Position numbers and translations under genes: made by a program
Origin: Morinoia aosen
Taxonomy: Eukaryota > Arthropoda > Malacostraca > Amphipoda > Talitridae
Length of the DNA stretch: 64,000 nucleotides
NCBI GenBank assembly: GCA_030386875.1
Contig: CM059574.1
Span: 4,285,934 to 4,349,933, forward strand
Direction of reading: 5' to 3'
The notes under the pieces: model-generated
Database searches by the model: none
The model's input: only the letters and a program-made list of their open reading frames with translations
Told to the model about the DNA's origin: nothing
Part shown: in pieces, positions 21,411-32,900 of the stretch
How positions within the stretch are numbered: the first letter of the stretch is position 1
Layout of the letters: each line of letters opens with the position of its first letter

Positions 21411-23790
21411 TTATGTGAATTTTCTCCCCAATTTTGATCTCGACACAATTTTTGCCATGCCAGGCCCTAACCACGATAAATCGAGTTTATGCGCTTTCTG
21501 ACGATTTCTCAGCATAACTTGGTCCCCCGGAGCGAATTTTTTATCTTTACGTCTCAGATTATGGTACATGTTGCGCTCAGCTGAATTGTTGATAATTAGT
21601 GTCCTAAGGTTTTCGACTATCCTGGCTGCTTCCTTAGCGCAAAATTTTACCAAACCGACGTCCGTATCATAGCTATACGTAATTTCAAAATTCTCAACTT
21701 GGAAATCTGGACACGTATCTCTGCTAAAAATAATATAACTTGGATTATCTCTCAACGTAGAATTCAAGGAATTGTTAATGACATTTTGCGCCATTTCTAA
21801 GCACTGATCCCATTCTGTGTGAGCAAGGGAATTTACGTGCAATTTGAGGAGATTCGTAATTTTCTAATTATTGCTCTCAACAATAACGTTCGAATGGGGG
21901 CTCCACGGTAGTACTTCATTTTTTGTGATCGCGTGGATCTTAGCTAATTGCTAATTGTTTCACTGCCACTGATTTGAACTCGAAAGCTTGGTCACAAGTA
22001 ATATTATCGGGAAACCAAAAGTTGAGAAACAGTTACTTAAACAGGATATAACCGTATCTGCTCGCCGGTTTGAAAATGGATACAATTTACATTAGCGCTA
22101 TAACAGATCAATGACTGCGAATATGTACTGGTTTAGATTACCAGTGACTGGAAGTGGTCCCAAAAAATCTGCCGATACTACTTTGAATTGTTTTTAACTA
22201 TTGATGCAATTAGGATCTTAATAGGTACGGATGGATTGGCTTTTAACGATTTACAAACATTACACTTCTCTACAAACTAACGAATGATAGTTTTCTCTAA
22301 ACAGTGGTAATACATCAGTTTAAATTTTAATACAGTGTGCAATGCATCAGTATGATACGTAGAATGTATACCAAAGATCGCTTTTTCCATCAACGAAGTC
22401 GACATAAAAGATGTCAGAATAGTGTTTGTCCGTGAGTCGATCTGTCGTCTTTTGTGAAACACGTTCAAAATTGAATAATTCTGCAAATCGGGAACCGTTG
22501 AACTACGTACTACTATGTAGTAACGCCTCCCACACCTCTGAACAGAAATGATCTTGCTTTTGTTCTGCTCGAAGTTCGTCGAGCGCCCACGATACTTCCG
22601 TCATATTTGGAATGTAGTCTATCACGCGTGGTGGCGGCACCTCTGAGTCTGCTTGCGTCAGTGTGTCATTAGGAACGACGGAGGGCAACGCTCCCCGCCT
22701 GGTAAGTACCGCGCACACCTCGGCTTCTGTTCCAAGCTTGAGACAGCTATCTAGATCAGATGTAGACAGTCGATCGCTGTCCTCAGGTAACTTACCGAGG
22801 CAATCGGCAACGACGTTAGATTTACTCTGAAAAATTCAACAATAGGGCCGATAGAGTTTTCATTAATACATCATCTTGCCATAGTAGAATCGTTAGGCAA
22901 TTTTTTTCTAAACAAGGGCGCCAAAGGTTTATGATCAGTGTAGAGGAAAATTGGGTATCCAAGGGTTAGATATTTGAAAGCTTAAAAGCACCTACAATAG
23001 CAAGAAATTCTTTTTTGATGGTACTGTAACGCTTCTAGGTTGAATTTGGACTTTAACTGTAGTAGGTCATAAGTTGCATGATTTTATCCACGTCGTTATC
23101 AGGTTGCATCTGTACAGCACCAACTCCAAAATTTGAAGCGTCCGTGAATACGCGAAACGGCTTACTAAAATCAGGATGACGTAGACCGGTGTCTGAAGTC
23201 AGAGCAGCTTTAATACTGTCAAAACTCGCTTGACATTGGGTAGTCCAGTCACAGTCAACATTTTTTGTGAAAGTTGATACAAAGGATTCAAAACTGGCCC
23301 AAACAGAGGAATGTGTCCGTTGAAATAATTCGCGACGCACAGGAATTGCTGCAATTCCTTCACGTTTCTTGGTAGCGGAAAATTTTGCTATTTTTTAGAC
23401 TGTTTACAGCGAATACCATCAGCTGACACAACAATGCCAAAATATTCAATAGATTTTTCGAAAAACTGACATTTCTCAAGCCTAAGAGATAAATTTGCGG
23501 CAAAATTTCTCGCGATTTGTAAAGGACATTTTTCAAGTCATTCAGATCCTGACCCCTAAATTTAGAAAACACAAAAATGTCGTCCAAAAAGACGAAGCAA
23601 AGCTTTCCAAAAAAAGTTGAAAGGACAGTTCATTGACCTGAAACAAATTGGCTTCCCGTACAAATTACTTACAATACTTTCCCTAAAGAAACAAAAACGA
23701 CTGCGCTGAATTTTTAGCTTGGCGCAGCGCTCTAAACCTATGAATAAATCAAACCAATCTCTAAACTGGCACAAATAAATCAATCTTTAC
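21411..23790 (-). pseudogene. Gypsy pol remnant: RT (end), RNase H, integrase
   Basis: Reading leftwards: the degraded reverse transcriptase palm ends in the FLDDIFVFSK active-site block (23560-23590). RNase H follows with HPDFSKPFRVFTDAS (about 23140-23180), IFLYTDHKPLAPLF (about 22920) and NVVADCLGKLP (about 22800). A spacer holds LRAEQKQDHFCSEVW. Integrase then has its HHCC zinc-binding region (IHSTYH…CNVC, about 22240-22370), the core Asp residues in SADFLGPLP and NITCDQAFEF, a Glu in NVIVES (about 21880), and a C-terminal GDQVMLRNRQ…WLGPGMAKIV. The order is that of Ty3/Gypsy. Numerous frameshifts separate the pieces. Confidence 0.85.
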
Positions 23791-24599
23791 TGAGAGCTTG
23801 AGCCTCAGAGGTTGAGACTTAGTGCATTACTGCTGCAGAGCAGCTAACCGCCTTGCTCTACTCACTTGTAAAAAGCTACTGACAAAAAAACTAATTGTCA
23901 GGAGATGCTTTCCTAACTACGTGTCTGAAGATGCTGCACCGTCACTAGAGACGCCCACTGCCGACGTTGCCCTCACTGCAGATGGACACTACACTATAGA
24001 CTCAGTTGTTCACACTGTAGACGGACGCTGTTCGCATCGTCACTATTCTTCTTCGTATGTTCTTTAGCGGTTAAAAGTAACGGTCTTGACAACTTCTAAA
24101 TCTTCATCGGCATCCAATACGGTTACGTGCGCTCGAAACGTAATGCCTTCAAGTAACGTCAGATGAAACGTAGAAGGGTTTCTTAGACGTTGTTCGTAGG
24201 GAACTCTGACGACGAAAGTGAGGACGTTGCTGTGGCTCTCCCCCCATTCTCTGCAGGTATTTTCCTTCTTCTCTGCTGTCATAATCTTCCGTTGAGACGT
24301 CCCAATATTTATCTTTACTAGATGATGTTCGCAAAATCTTCTTACTTCTTGATTGCTTTTCAATTATTCTTCTTCACCGCGTTGATACACTGTAGTAAAA
24401 TTCAGGTTAAAAATTCAGGACTTCATCAGTTCTTCAATTGCCGCTTACTGGCCAGCACTATATGCCGCCGGTGATTGGCGACTGCGGATCGGGGTTAGTG
24501 AAACGCTAGACTGAAGAGGGAGCTTCACTGGGCGATTAGTGCTGGTGAGGTCAGGGGGAGGGAGGCGTGTAAAATGCGCCACTAAGAACGCGGCGGACT

Positions 24600-24672
24600 T
24601 TTTTATAGTTTTATAGTTGGGTCGGGGTAGGTGGGTCAAAACGCACAAACGCCCCCCCCCTCCCCCCCCCCC
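24600..24672 (-). other. LTR-like end with TATA box and G-run
   Basis: Minus strand: a long G-rich run, GCGTTTGTGCGTTTTGACCC, then two TATAAA words about 40 bases in. It matches the start of the left LTR-like end (19650-19700) over this short stretch only. Confidence 0.4.
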
Positions 24673-25931
24673 CTCAACGTGTTACTCTTGGCATGCTTGT
24701 GACGTAATACGTTAGGGTAACGATACGAAACTGTACTAACACGCATTATACTGTAGAATACAATCGCGGTATAGAGAACTCACGGTTACAATTTGACCTA
24801 CATTAGTCAATGACACTTCCGAAATCCTATATTGGCTGGCTAATTTATCATGTTCACATAATTACCAGCATTAATTATTGAAATATGGAATTACAGGACC
24901 GCAAACTTATACACGCTATTGACATTGTACGCAAACATGAAAGACAAACATATTTAGATAACAAGGCTCGCAGTGATTGTTTAGCGTACTCTAAAATTTT
25001 AACCTTATACCTCATTTAGATGCTTGTTCTGTTAATTTTTAATTCCGACGTCGGTTCTTGATTTGAACGCCTGAAACGCTCCACAACGAAACTCAATATG
25101 AATTTTAAGGAAGGCAAATTTTGCAAATGACGTTTCCTTTCACGACTGCTGCTTACCTCCCATTACGACACAGATGTTCACTCCTCGTAAGCTTAACAAC
25201 GAAATAACTCTTCGCGCAGACCCTTGTCCGCATTGTCGAGTTTTTCCAAACTATTTTGATTATGTGAACTGTAATATCTCGATGTAGCAATTTCCGCTCG
25301 GGGATAAATATCGCTGTTATGTTCGCAAATCATCTTGTCTGATGTCACGCACCAAATTGCCTTTACTCTTGAAATTTTCTCAAGATAACTGTTGCTTCTC
25401 TTCGCCATCAACGACGAAGTCCAATAAGCGAGCGCTTTTTCAAACGCACCTCCTCTTTAAGGTTACATTTCTTCCTACTCCCTCACATATAATGTTAAAT
25501 AGACCTTTTCTCTCATTTTTTTCCTTCAATTTATAGGAAATTTTAAAGCCTAGCCCTATAGCATTGAGTAGGAACACAAACAAAGTCCGCTGCCTGACGT
25601 ATGCTCTAGCTCAGGTGTGGGTGCTTGCTTTATTCTTGACAACAAATTCTTCCATGAGGATTCATGCTTCAGTTCTCAAAGTTGTTAAGAAAAAATGTTC
25701 AAATAACTTGTAGCATCTTTCTTGATTTGATAATGTCGTTACAGAATCCAATTCATAATCCTGTTCGTTATTTCATTCGCTATATTAATCTAATATTAAA
25801 TCCCTACCTTCTGTAATATTAACACTCAAAAAGCGTCACATTCGTAGCCTCAAAAGCATTTGCAAATTTATAAGCATCAAGTACGAACTGGTTTGGCTGA
25901 CGGACGTACCTGACAGTCCTGTATTTGAGTC
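24673..25931. other. No gene recognised
   Basis: AT-rich intron-like DNA to the right of the Gypsy relic, with short chance frames only. Confidence 0.4.
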
Positions 25932-26231
25932 TACAGGGGGCCAGATTGGCCATTTCATGGCAAATTTGATCACAATTGGCCATTTTTTAAACTCCATGGA
26001 CATGAAAAATTTACTCGGCCATTTTTAAAAATATCGCACGATTCATGAATCAGAAGACCTGCAACATCTCACGAAGATGCTCTCGTCATTATATTGTCTA
26101 AGTGAATAAAAAATTTATTAGAATTGGGGTTTAAAATGAAAAAAATGTTTATATATTTTGTAGTAACCATTTTGGCAATTGCTTCTCGTGAAAAATGGCC
26201 ATAAGCTGACTGATTCATCTGGAAACCCTAA
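25932..26231. mobile_element. hAT-like MITE
   Basis: Direct repeats TTTGAGTC (25924-25931) and TTTGAGAC (26232-26239; 7 of 8 bases match) bound a 300-bp non-coding segment. The left end reads TACAGGGGGCCAGAT and the reverse complement of the right end TTAGGGTTTCCAGAT. Both arms continue to a GGCCATTTTT-like block. Eight-base target duplications and CAGGG-type ends are the hAT pattern. Confidence 0.6.
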
Positions 26232-26576
26232 TTTGAGACAGTGCAGAGGTCAAGTGATGTGAATGTGACGAGATGTAGCGTGACAAGTGATGTACTGGGG
26301 CATGTGATGTACGACGAGACGTTGTCGTGCCCTATAGTGTTGAGAGGAAATTCTCGATTCGCTGTGTGTGCTTTCCTAGTGGTCATGGTTATTGCATGAT
26401 GTTTGGTACTTTTGTGAGACGTATGGTTGTGTGACATGGTGCCCGTCACAACACTCACCTGTAACCAGACACGGGAGGGAACTGAGTGAGTGAGATAAAC
26501 AAACAGATTTTTAATTCGTCTCTTTTGATTCACTTGGCCCTATTGCCATGTAAAGGTCATTGTACTTGTTATGTAA

Positions 26577-26790
26577 GGGGCACTTGTCCCACTTGGGTAA
26601 CTTTGACCACTGGTCTGATTTGGATTTGTCCCTTGTAGCTTGTCCCACGTAGAGAACTTGTCCCAGTTCTCCAAGATGGGTAAATTATATATAGATATAT
26701 GCAGTTTACGACACTGGTTCAGTAACATAATCTTGTCCCACATGAGTCACTTGTCCCAAATGGGTCATTTGTCCCAGTTTTGCGTCGCTT
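26577..26790. repeat. Irregular TTGTCCCA repeat
   Basis: The word TTGTCCCA(C/G/A) recurs about eight times at spacings of roughly 17-90 bases, often followed by TGGGT. The array is too irregular for a clean period. Confidence 0.5.
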
Positions 26791-26918
26791 TTGTTCCCAC
26801 CAAAGTAAGCTTGTACGCGCTTGCGTCACTTTTACTTCGCGTTTCTTTGAAATTTGTACATTGCTCCCAATTTTTTATTTTTCAATATCTTTATCGGCAC
26901 TCGGTTGCTGTATCGCCT

Positions 26919-27128
26919 GATGTAAACACGTCACTCCCTGTGTTGACTGATGCAAACACATCGCATCCTGAGTTGACGCAAACATACCACCTATTGAGTT
27001 GACTGATGAATACACGTCACCTCCTGTGTTGTCTGATGTAAACACATCACCTCTCGTATTGACTGACGCAAACACATCATCCCCTAAGTTGACTGTTGCA
27101 AACACTGCAAACACATCACCCACAAAGT
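26919..27128. repeat. Minisatellite, unit about 30 bp
   Basis: About seven diverged copies of TGATGCAAACACATCACCTC followed by CTGAGTTGAC. Confidence 0.8.
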
Positions 27129-27398
27129 TAATCTTTTCCTTGAGAGAGAGATTTCAAAATCCACTACTGAAAGCAGCCTTAATTTGTTTCATTTCCAATC
27201 GAATTTATAACCTATTATTTTTTTTAAATTCACTGCCGAGTTCTTGTCCTCATTCTGAGGTCAGTGATACCCTGATGCCGGTGCCAGTCTAGTGGCGGTG
27301 GTTGTGAGAGCGGTACACACTGCGGGCAAAACTTCAGGCGGTGATTGTCCCAGCTCCTGCCTCCGCCTGTAAAGTGTCACTTCTTAATTCTCATGCTC

Positions 27399-27562
27399 AG
27401 TTTACAGCAGCACTTGTTCCAGTTGTTGGTGACAGCAACACCTTTTTCTGGTGTTGGTGACAGCAGCACCTGCTTCAGTTGTTGGTGACAGCAGCACCTT
27501 TTTCTGGTGTTGGTGATAGCAGCACCTGCTTCAGTTGTTGGTGACAGCAGCACCTGTTTCAG
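27399..27562. repeat. Minisatellite, unit about 32 bp
   Basis: About five copies of GTTGGTGACAGCAGCACCTG alternating CTTCAGTT and TTTCTGGT tails. Confidence 0.85.
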
Positions 27563-27884
27563 TTCGAGTTCACTGTTATTATTTTCGAAGATTCACTGTT
27601 GTTCTTTTACAAACATTCCCTGTTCCCGTCTCCAATTCAAATATTTTTCCAATTTGATTTCATCCACGTTTGCTTCAAGCACCGAAAGTTCATTTTCATT
27701 CGTAAAGTGTTCTTTGAGTATTGAGCCACTGTAAAATTTTCTCATATCATTTTAAAGTATTCGTAGATTTAATTGGGGATAAATCAGCGTTTAATTTCGC
27801 ATACGGTTTGCAGAGCTTATATATTCTGCGATAAATGAGTTTACTATGATGAGTTATTTGGCTTTACTAAATTTAAAAAAAAAA

Positions 27885-29333
27885 GACGCTATTGTCTTCA
27901 AGATGTGTTCAATATCGACGTTTCGGCTAATGACTGTAGACATCTAGAGTATTGAAAAAGCTTAAAGTCAGAATCTGGAACACACGCAAAAAAAATTAAT
28001 TTCGACTTAACTTTCCAGTAATTTTTTCATTCCCTTCAGCACTTGCAAAACACTAAAGGCCTATTACTAACGAGAGTGGACGCATAGGGCTATGTTCGCA
28101 GGTGGAATACAAAGGCAAGATTGACGTATTGGTACAATAAGACCGGACTTAAAAGTTCCAGCTACGAAAAATAAATGAAAAAATATTTTTTCTTGAAGTT
28201 TATACATGAAATGTATTACAACCAATAGGATTTCAAGTATTCCTCAACATAAATATCATACATTCGTAGAAGAAAAACCCTCGTTGTACTTGATTGTAAT
28301 AATGAGGTTACGATTCTCAACTTTTATTGCCTTGGCTATTTTGATATCCGTAGCGTTGTTTAATTTATGAATTACCTCATAATGATCTTCAGGAATATAA
28401 GCTTATATAGGACGTTCTTGTGATGGATGGTAGTGTCGGTAAATGCTTCTCGAATTATACCGCTGTCAAATGCTGCTCGGGGGCACTAGCAAAATGTCTA
28501 ACATAAGGAGCATTACAGCCATCTTCGGTGCAAGTGAACACGTATACGATCTTGACCCTTACGAGACCAAGAACAGCAGGACAAGTGGAAAAGTTAAGAG
28601 CCGAGTTTAAATGTGTTTGAAATAAGATGGATACTAAGTGGCTATCGCTACGGGGTTTGACAGGCTCTTGAGAATAGCTTTCAGAATAAATTTAAGAAGT
28701 TTCCTTCCCTTCTAAAATGTTAACAAATCGATTAATTGAAATAAAATACATTGATTGCAGGCTTATGCATCGACGACTCTTTGTACTTTGCCACTGATTT
28801 ACATGTAATTGTCTCAAATATATGTTAGGTAAAGTCAATATTGGGGAAACCTCTCTTCAACCTCTCAATTAATTCCAATGTAAGCAGAACGCTAATCCAA
28901 ACTCTTTCTAAGTGCCCTACTTACAAAAGTTTCAACGATAGACTTTTTATAGACTATAGAGGAGCACACGAGTTAAAAAAGGATAAGATGTCTAAGTTGC
29001 TTTGATCAAAAGAGAAGTTTAAATTTGGTTGTCGGATTCTTCTGCAAGTTTAATATCTAGAAACGGGAAAGTAAGATGGAATACTTCTGTGGTCTATTTA
29101 TGAAGTAACAAATATAATCCTTTGAATTAAAGTTTGCAAATATGTCGTTTATGTATGAGATGGTTTGATAATGGGTATGATTTAAGAAGTGAATATTTTA
29201 AATTAGACTCGTAAAATGCAGCAAAGGTTAGTCCAAGTGGTGACCCCATCGAAACACCGTCAAATTGAACAAAAATCTTGACACTAAAAACATAGACAGT
29301 TTCATTGGTACAAACCTTCATGCAGCCCTTCAC
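27885..29333 (-). pseudogene. Penelope-like element: RT and GIY-YIG endonuclease (copy A)
   Basis: Minus strand, right to left: reverse transcriptase with QFDGVSMGSPLG (about 29240-29275), then the FPFLDIKLAEES block (about 29050). A degraded SALKKSL…GFP segment follows, then an endonuclease with VYVFTCTEDGCNAPYV (about 28540), the Cys-containing GIY-YIG-type signature of Penelope-like elements. Next comes YEVIHKLNNATDIKIAKAIK (about 28350-28400). The 3' end has the sequence AGCCGAAACGTCGATATTG (about 27920). These elements use the RT and GIY-YIG nuclease for target-primed insertion. Stops and frameshifts throughout show an old copy, and the N-terminal RT is missing. Confidence 0.75.
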
Positions 29334-29369
29334 GTAGAGCTGTCTTCTGTTAATTCCAAAGCATTTGAA

Positions 29370-29970
29370 CTTGGCTCTTACTTCTGCTGTATCTGATCAC
29401 TTAAAAAGTAAGGCCTTGTGTCTATTTACCTGCGCTGCAATGCATTTAAGGTTAGATACACTGCCAATGCGTTCGAAAACCGACGCAAACAGCATCGGTA
29501 TAATTTGTGCAGCATTTACCAACACCACAGCAGAGACACTCTACTATATGAACGCCCCATCAATATCTATTCTTGAAGAGAAAAGAAATTTATGAGGTAA
29601 TACATGAATTTAACAACACTATTGGCCTCAAAATAGCTCAAAGAATAAAAATTAAGAATCTCAACCCAATTATTAACATTAAGAACATTGAGTCTTTTTC
29701 TTCGCTGGAACTTCTTAGTCCGACCCTTACGTCAATCTTGCCTCTGCCGTCCACCTGTTATCGACCACCTCTGTGTCCTCCATTGTTAATTTTAGGTCCT
29801 TAGCATTTTGTAAGAGCTTTAGTGAATGTAAACATTGTTAGAAAGTTCATTCAAAATTAATTTTTGTGTGTAGTTAAGATTCTGACCTTAGTCTTTTTTC
29901 AATTCTCCTGATGATGCTTACAGATAATAACCGAAACAACGATTAATAATGCATCGCTTTCTTCGAGACA
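29370..29970 (+). pseudogene. Penelope-like element: GIY-YIG part and 3' end (copy B, inverted)
   Basis: On the plus strand one frame holds CNAFKVRYTANAFENRRKQH (about 29440-29500), the centre of a GIY-YIG endonuclease, and after a frameshift YEVIHEFNNTIGLKIAQRIK (about 29585-29645). The latter aligns with YEVIHKLNNATDIKIAKAIK of copy A. The 3' untranslated end contains CTGATGATGCTTACAGATAA then TAACCGAAACAACG, the usual terminal style of this family. Its 5' border abuts the 5' border of copy A, so the two are head to head. Confidence 0.65.
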
Positions 29971-32900
29971 GTTGTGTATTTTTATTCAAGAATCGTTTTA
30001 AACAGATAAGATCATAATAGTAAACTTACTTATAGCAGGATCGAAAAGCAATGCAAACAGTATTCGAAGATTGTTTTTCAATAGTCATGCCCCTGTCGAT
30101 AATGCGCATTTAATTAACATCTTTCAGAATAGTTTTTTTTTTTGTTAATACTAACGTGTTCACGTGTTAATATTATATTAGCGAAAAGTTTCTTGCATCA
30201 TAAGTTAAAAAATTTGTTTTTTAGCAAAATCTAGTGACATTGCTGAGTTCAACTTCAAGTGCTTTCCAGTTGCAATTCGGTGGACAAAACAAGTGAGCAG
30301 AGCGAGGTAACAGACACACGTGGCAGCGCAGTAACCCTCCTGCGTTGGTTGAGCTGTGTTGGTGTACTGCCTTGGGTCTGCTCACATGCAGGGGCCCTGT
30401 CCTAATATAATATACTAGGTTTCATAATTTATGATAAATTTATTTTATCATCTATATCAATAGTTAATAATACGTAACAATATAATCTATTGGTGTGCAG
30501 GGCTGCTAGTACTATTATATACTAGCTTTTAGAATTGATGGCCTAGGTTGATAATATATAACATTACTTCTATGATAGCTAGGACAGCTGATGTACTATA
30601 ATATATATTGATGGCCAGTGGGAATATAGCATCCAAGACGTATGGTGCAATGATACCTCAGAAGCTTCTGTGTGATCATACATTGTAGGATATTGTTAAG
30701 TTTTGAAACAAAATTTTCTTCCTTTTCTTTCTGCGATAATAGTTTTCTTCTTTTATTTTCAATTTGAGTTATTTTACAATCGAATTAAATTATGACTCTA
30801 TTTTACTGTATTTCAGTTGTTATGAACCTTTATAATTTATTTACCTATAGAAAGCTCTTTTAATTTCATTAAATTAGTAATCAATTTGTTTTGCTAATGT
30901 AGACCTCTACTCAAGCGTGATACAGAATTCAAAGTCTCTACTGTTTGTATCTTTAAATGAAATTTTGAGCTAAATTGTTAGTGATTTTCAACTGAGTTTA
31001 CGCAAAAATTATTAGAAAATGGCCGCAGTGAACACTGCAGCAGCGAAGTCAGTTTTACGCTGAGAGAGCGCTGTTGTTTGTTACTTGCGTTCTTCAAATC
31101 TTTGAGCAAATTTGGGCACAATTTAATTTATTTTCTGCGTTTTTTTCAATTGGGCTATTTTCAACTCCACCTTTTAGTTACTATTTGTAGTTTCGTCTCT
31201 CAATTTCACTGCCGATAGCTTCATGCCGATGGCTTCATCGTCATCTTCACTAGCAACATTTCTCTTCTCTGCGAGACACACAACACTTATCAATTAGTTC
31301 ACCCATTTATTTATTAAAGTACCTTGTATGATTGCTTATTGAACTACGCAGTTAAGAAAAGTTAACGTCCTAGGGCACCTTCTATATTTTGTTTCATTTC
31401 ACTACGCTTGGTGCATATCACTGATATAATTGAGAATTTTGAAATTAAAATTTTATTTCATTTTCCATCATATCTTCTGTTGCAAACGCTCATGTCCCAC
31501 AAACATATAGTTTCATTTTAAAGTTTCCAGAATATTAATTTCAAATACATTTTAATGCAGTGAATAGCAGGAAATTCCCCACGCTGCACTATTTACTCTG
31601 TCGCCCCACCGCCATTCTCCCGCACAAGTCCACTTACATGGCTCCATTCCCTCAATATTTAGCATAATATTTACCCTATTCATCCACATCTACTTACCAT
31701 ACACTAAATAGTGACGTCTTCAAAAATATGCAATGAACAATTCTTCATATACTGTATTATTTATTCTTTTGATACTCCTGTTCTACGTGATTTGGCCTAC
31801 TATGATTTTTTCCTTTACAGCATTAAACCTAATTTTGATTTGTGACCTCCACCTCTTGCGTTTCTTGCTACGCCAACCCAGAGTCACCTCTTCTCCACCT
31901 CAGCTCCCTGTTCCCCACCCCGCAATGGTCATGTACTCGACACGCTCTTTGCCGTACTAGCTCAGATTTTAACTCTCCCAGATTCATTAACTTCCCACGA
32001 CTCATTTAAGCTTTGGCGCTGAGTTTGCTTTTTTCTCTTTGTCATTGTAAGCTTTTTTCTCCAGGTCTCTTTTTGTACATCAATTGAAGCTTTTCATCGC
32101 TTCTATTCCCAGCTGTTTTTCATCCTTTAACTTTTGATTCCGCGTGTCAGTATTTACCATTGCGTTCGCATTTTGTAGTTTCCATTTTCCTTTTCGATCT
32201 TTCCCTGTATATTTGTTTTCAAGTATTTTATAATAATTTTTTTATTCTCTTTTCTCTTTGTTTCTCATCTTCTAAAAATTTTTTTAAGGGTCTCAAAGTG
32301 TTGTTCTTTTTAAATCGCTTGTTATTTCTTCTCTAACTTCTCTCTGCTCTCCCCACGCTCGCCTCAGATAGCAGAATTTCGCAGAGTAAGTGATTGCTTA
32401 GCTACCTCTTGATATTCCTAAGTTGCTTGCTTAGCGATCTCATGGTATTGTTCTGTTATCAATGCTTGCATAGCTGTCTCTTCACCATGCTCCTCTTCCT
32501 ACATCATAAATTCTTCATTATCTGGTGAATAATATTTTTTTCTCGACCGTTTATGCTTACTTAAATTCAATGTTCTGCCCTTCGTACTCTTAACGTATTC
32601 ATGCTTGATCAAGACATTTCTTCATGATATTTATTCCTGAGTTGCTCAAGCTTTTTGAGATGTGTCATCATGTTATTCCTCAGTTCCACATTCCAGGTTG
32701 AGGCCGTCCGTTTACCCCAAGTTCATGGCGAGAATAAAACTTGTGTGCTATGGTAGAACTCTTTCGTACTCTAAGGAGAAAGTTATCGTACTTTTGAGCC
32801 CCCTTTTCTTGCCTTCAGAAGAATACTTCTATATTCAGGACACCTTATCATCATTGAAGAATTTCATTCATCACCTGAAAACGAGGTCTATTTGATGACC

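Larger units (their letters stand above)
19190..24672 (-). mobile_element. Degenerate Ty3/Gypsy LTR retrotransposon with env-like segment
   Basis: Minus-strand order from right to left: LTR-like end (about 24600-24672), short unassigned stretch, reverse transcriptase end, RNase H, linker, integrase, env-like membrane segment, AT-rich DNA, purine tract, LTR-like end (about 19690). The two ends share GCGTTTGTGC, TTTTGACCC and a TATAAA box but otherwise align poorly. They may be recombined or strongly diverged LTRs, so the full boundaries are uncertain. The gag and protease region is missing between 23800 and 24600. Many stops and frameshifts show an old copy. Confidence 0.7.

Noticed and set aside
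24640..24672. G-quadruplex regulatory element
   Set aside because: The C/G runs are better explained as the purine tract or border of the Gypsy relic and as homopolymer slippage.
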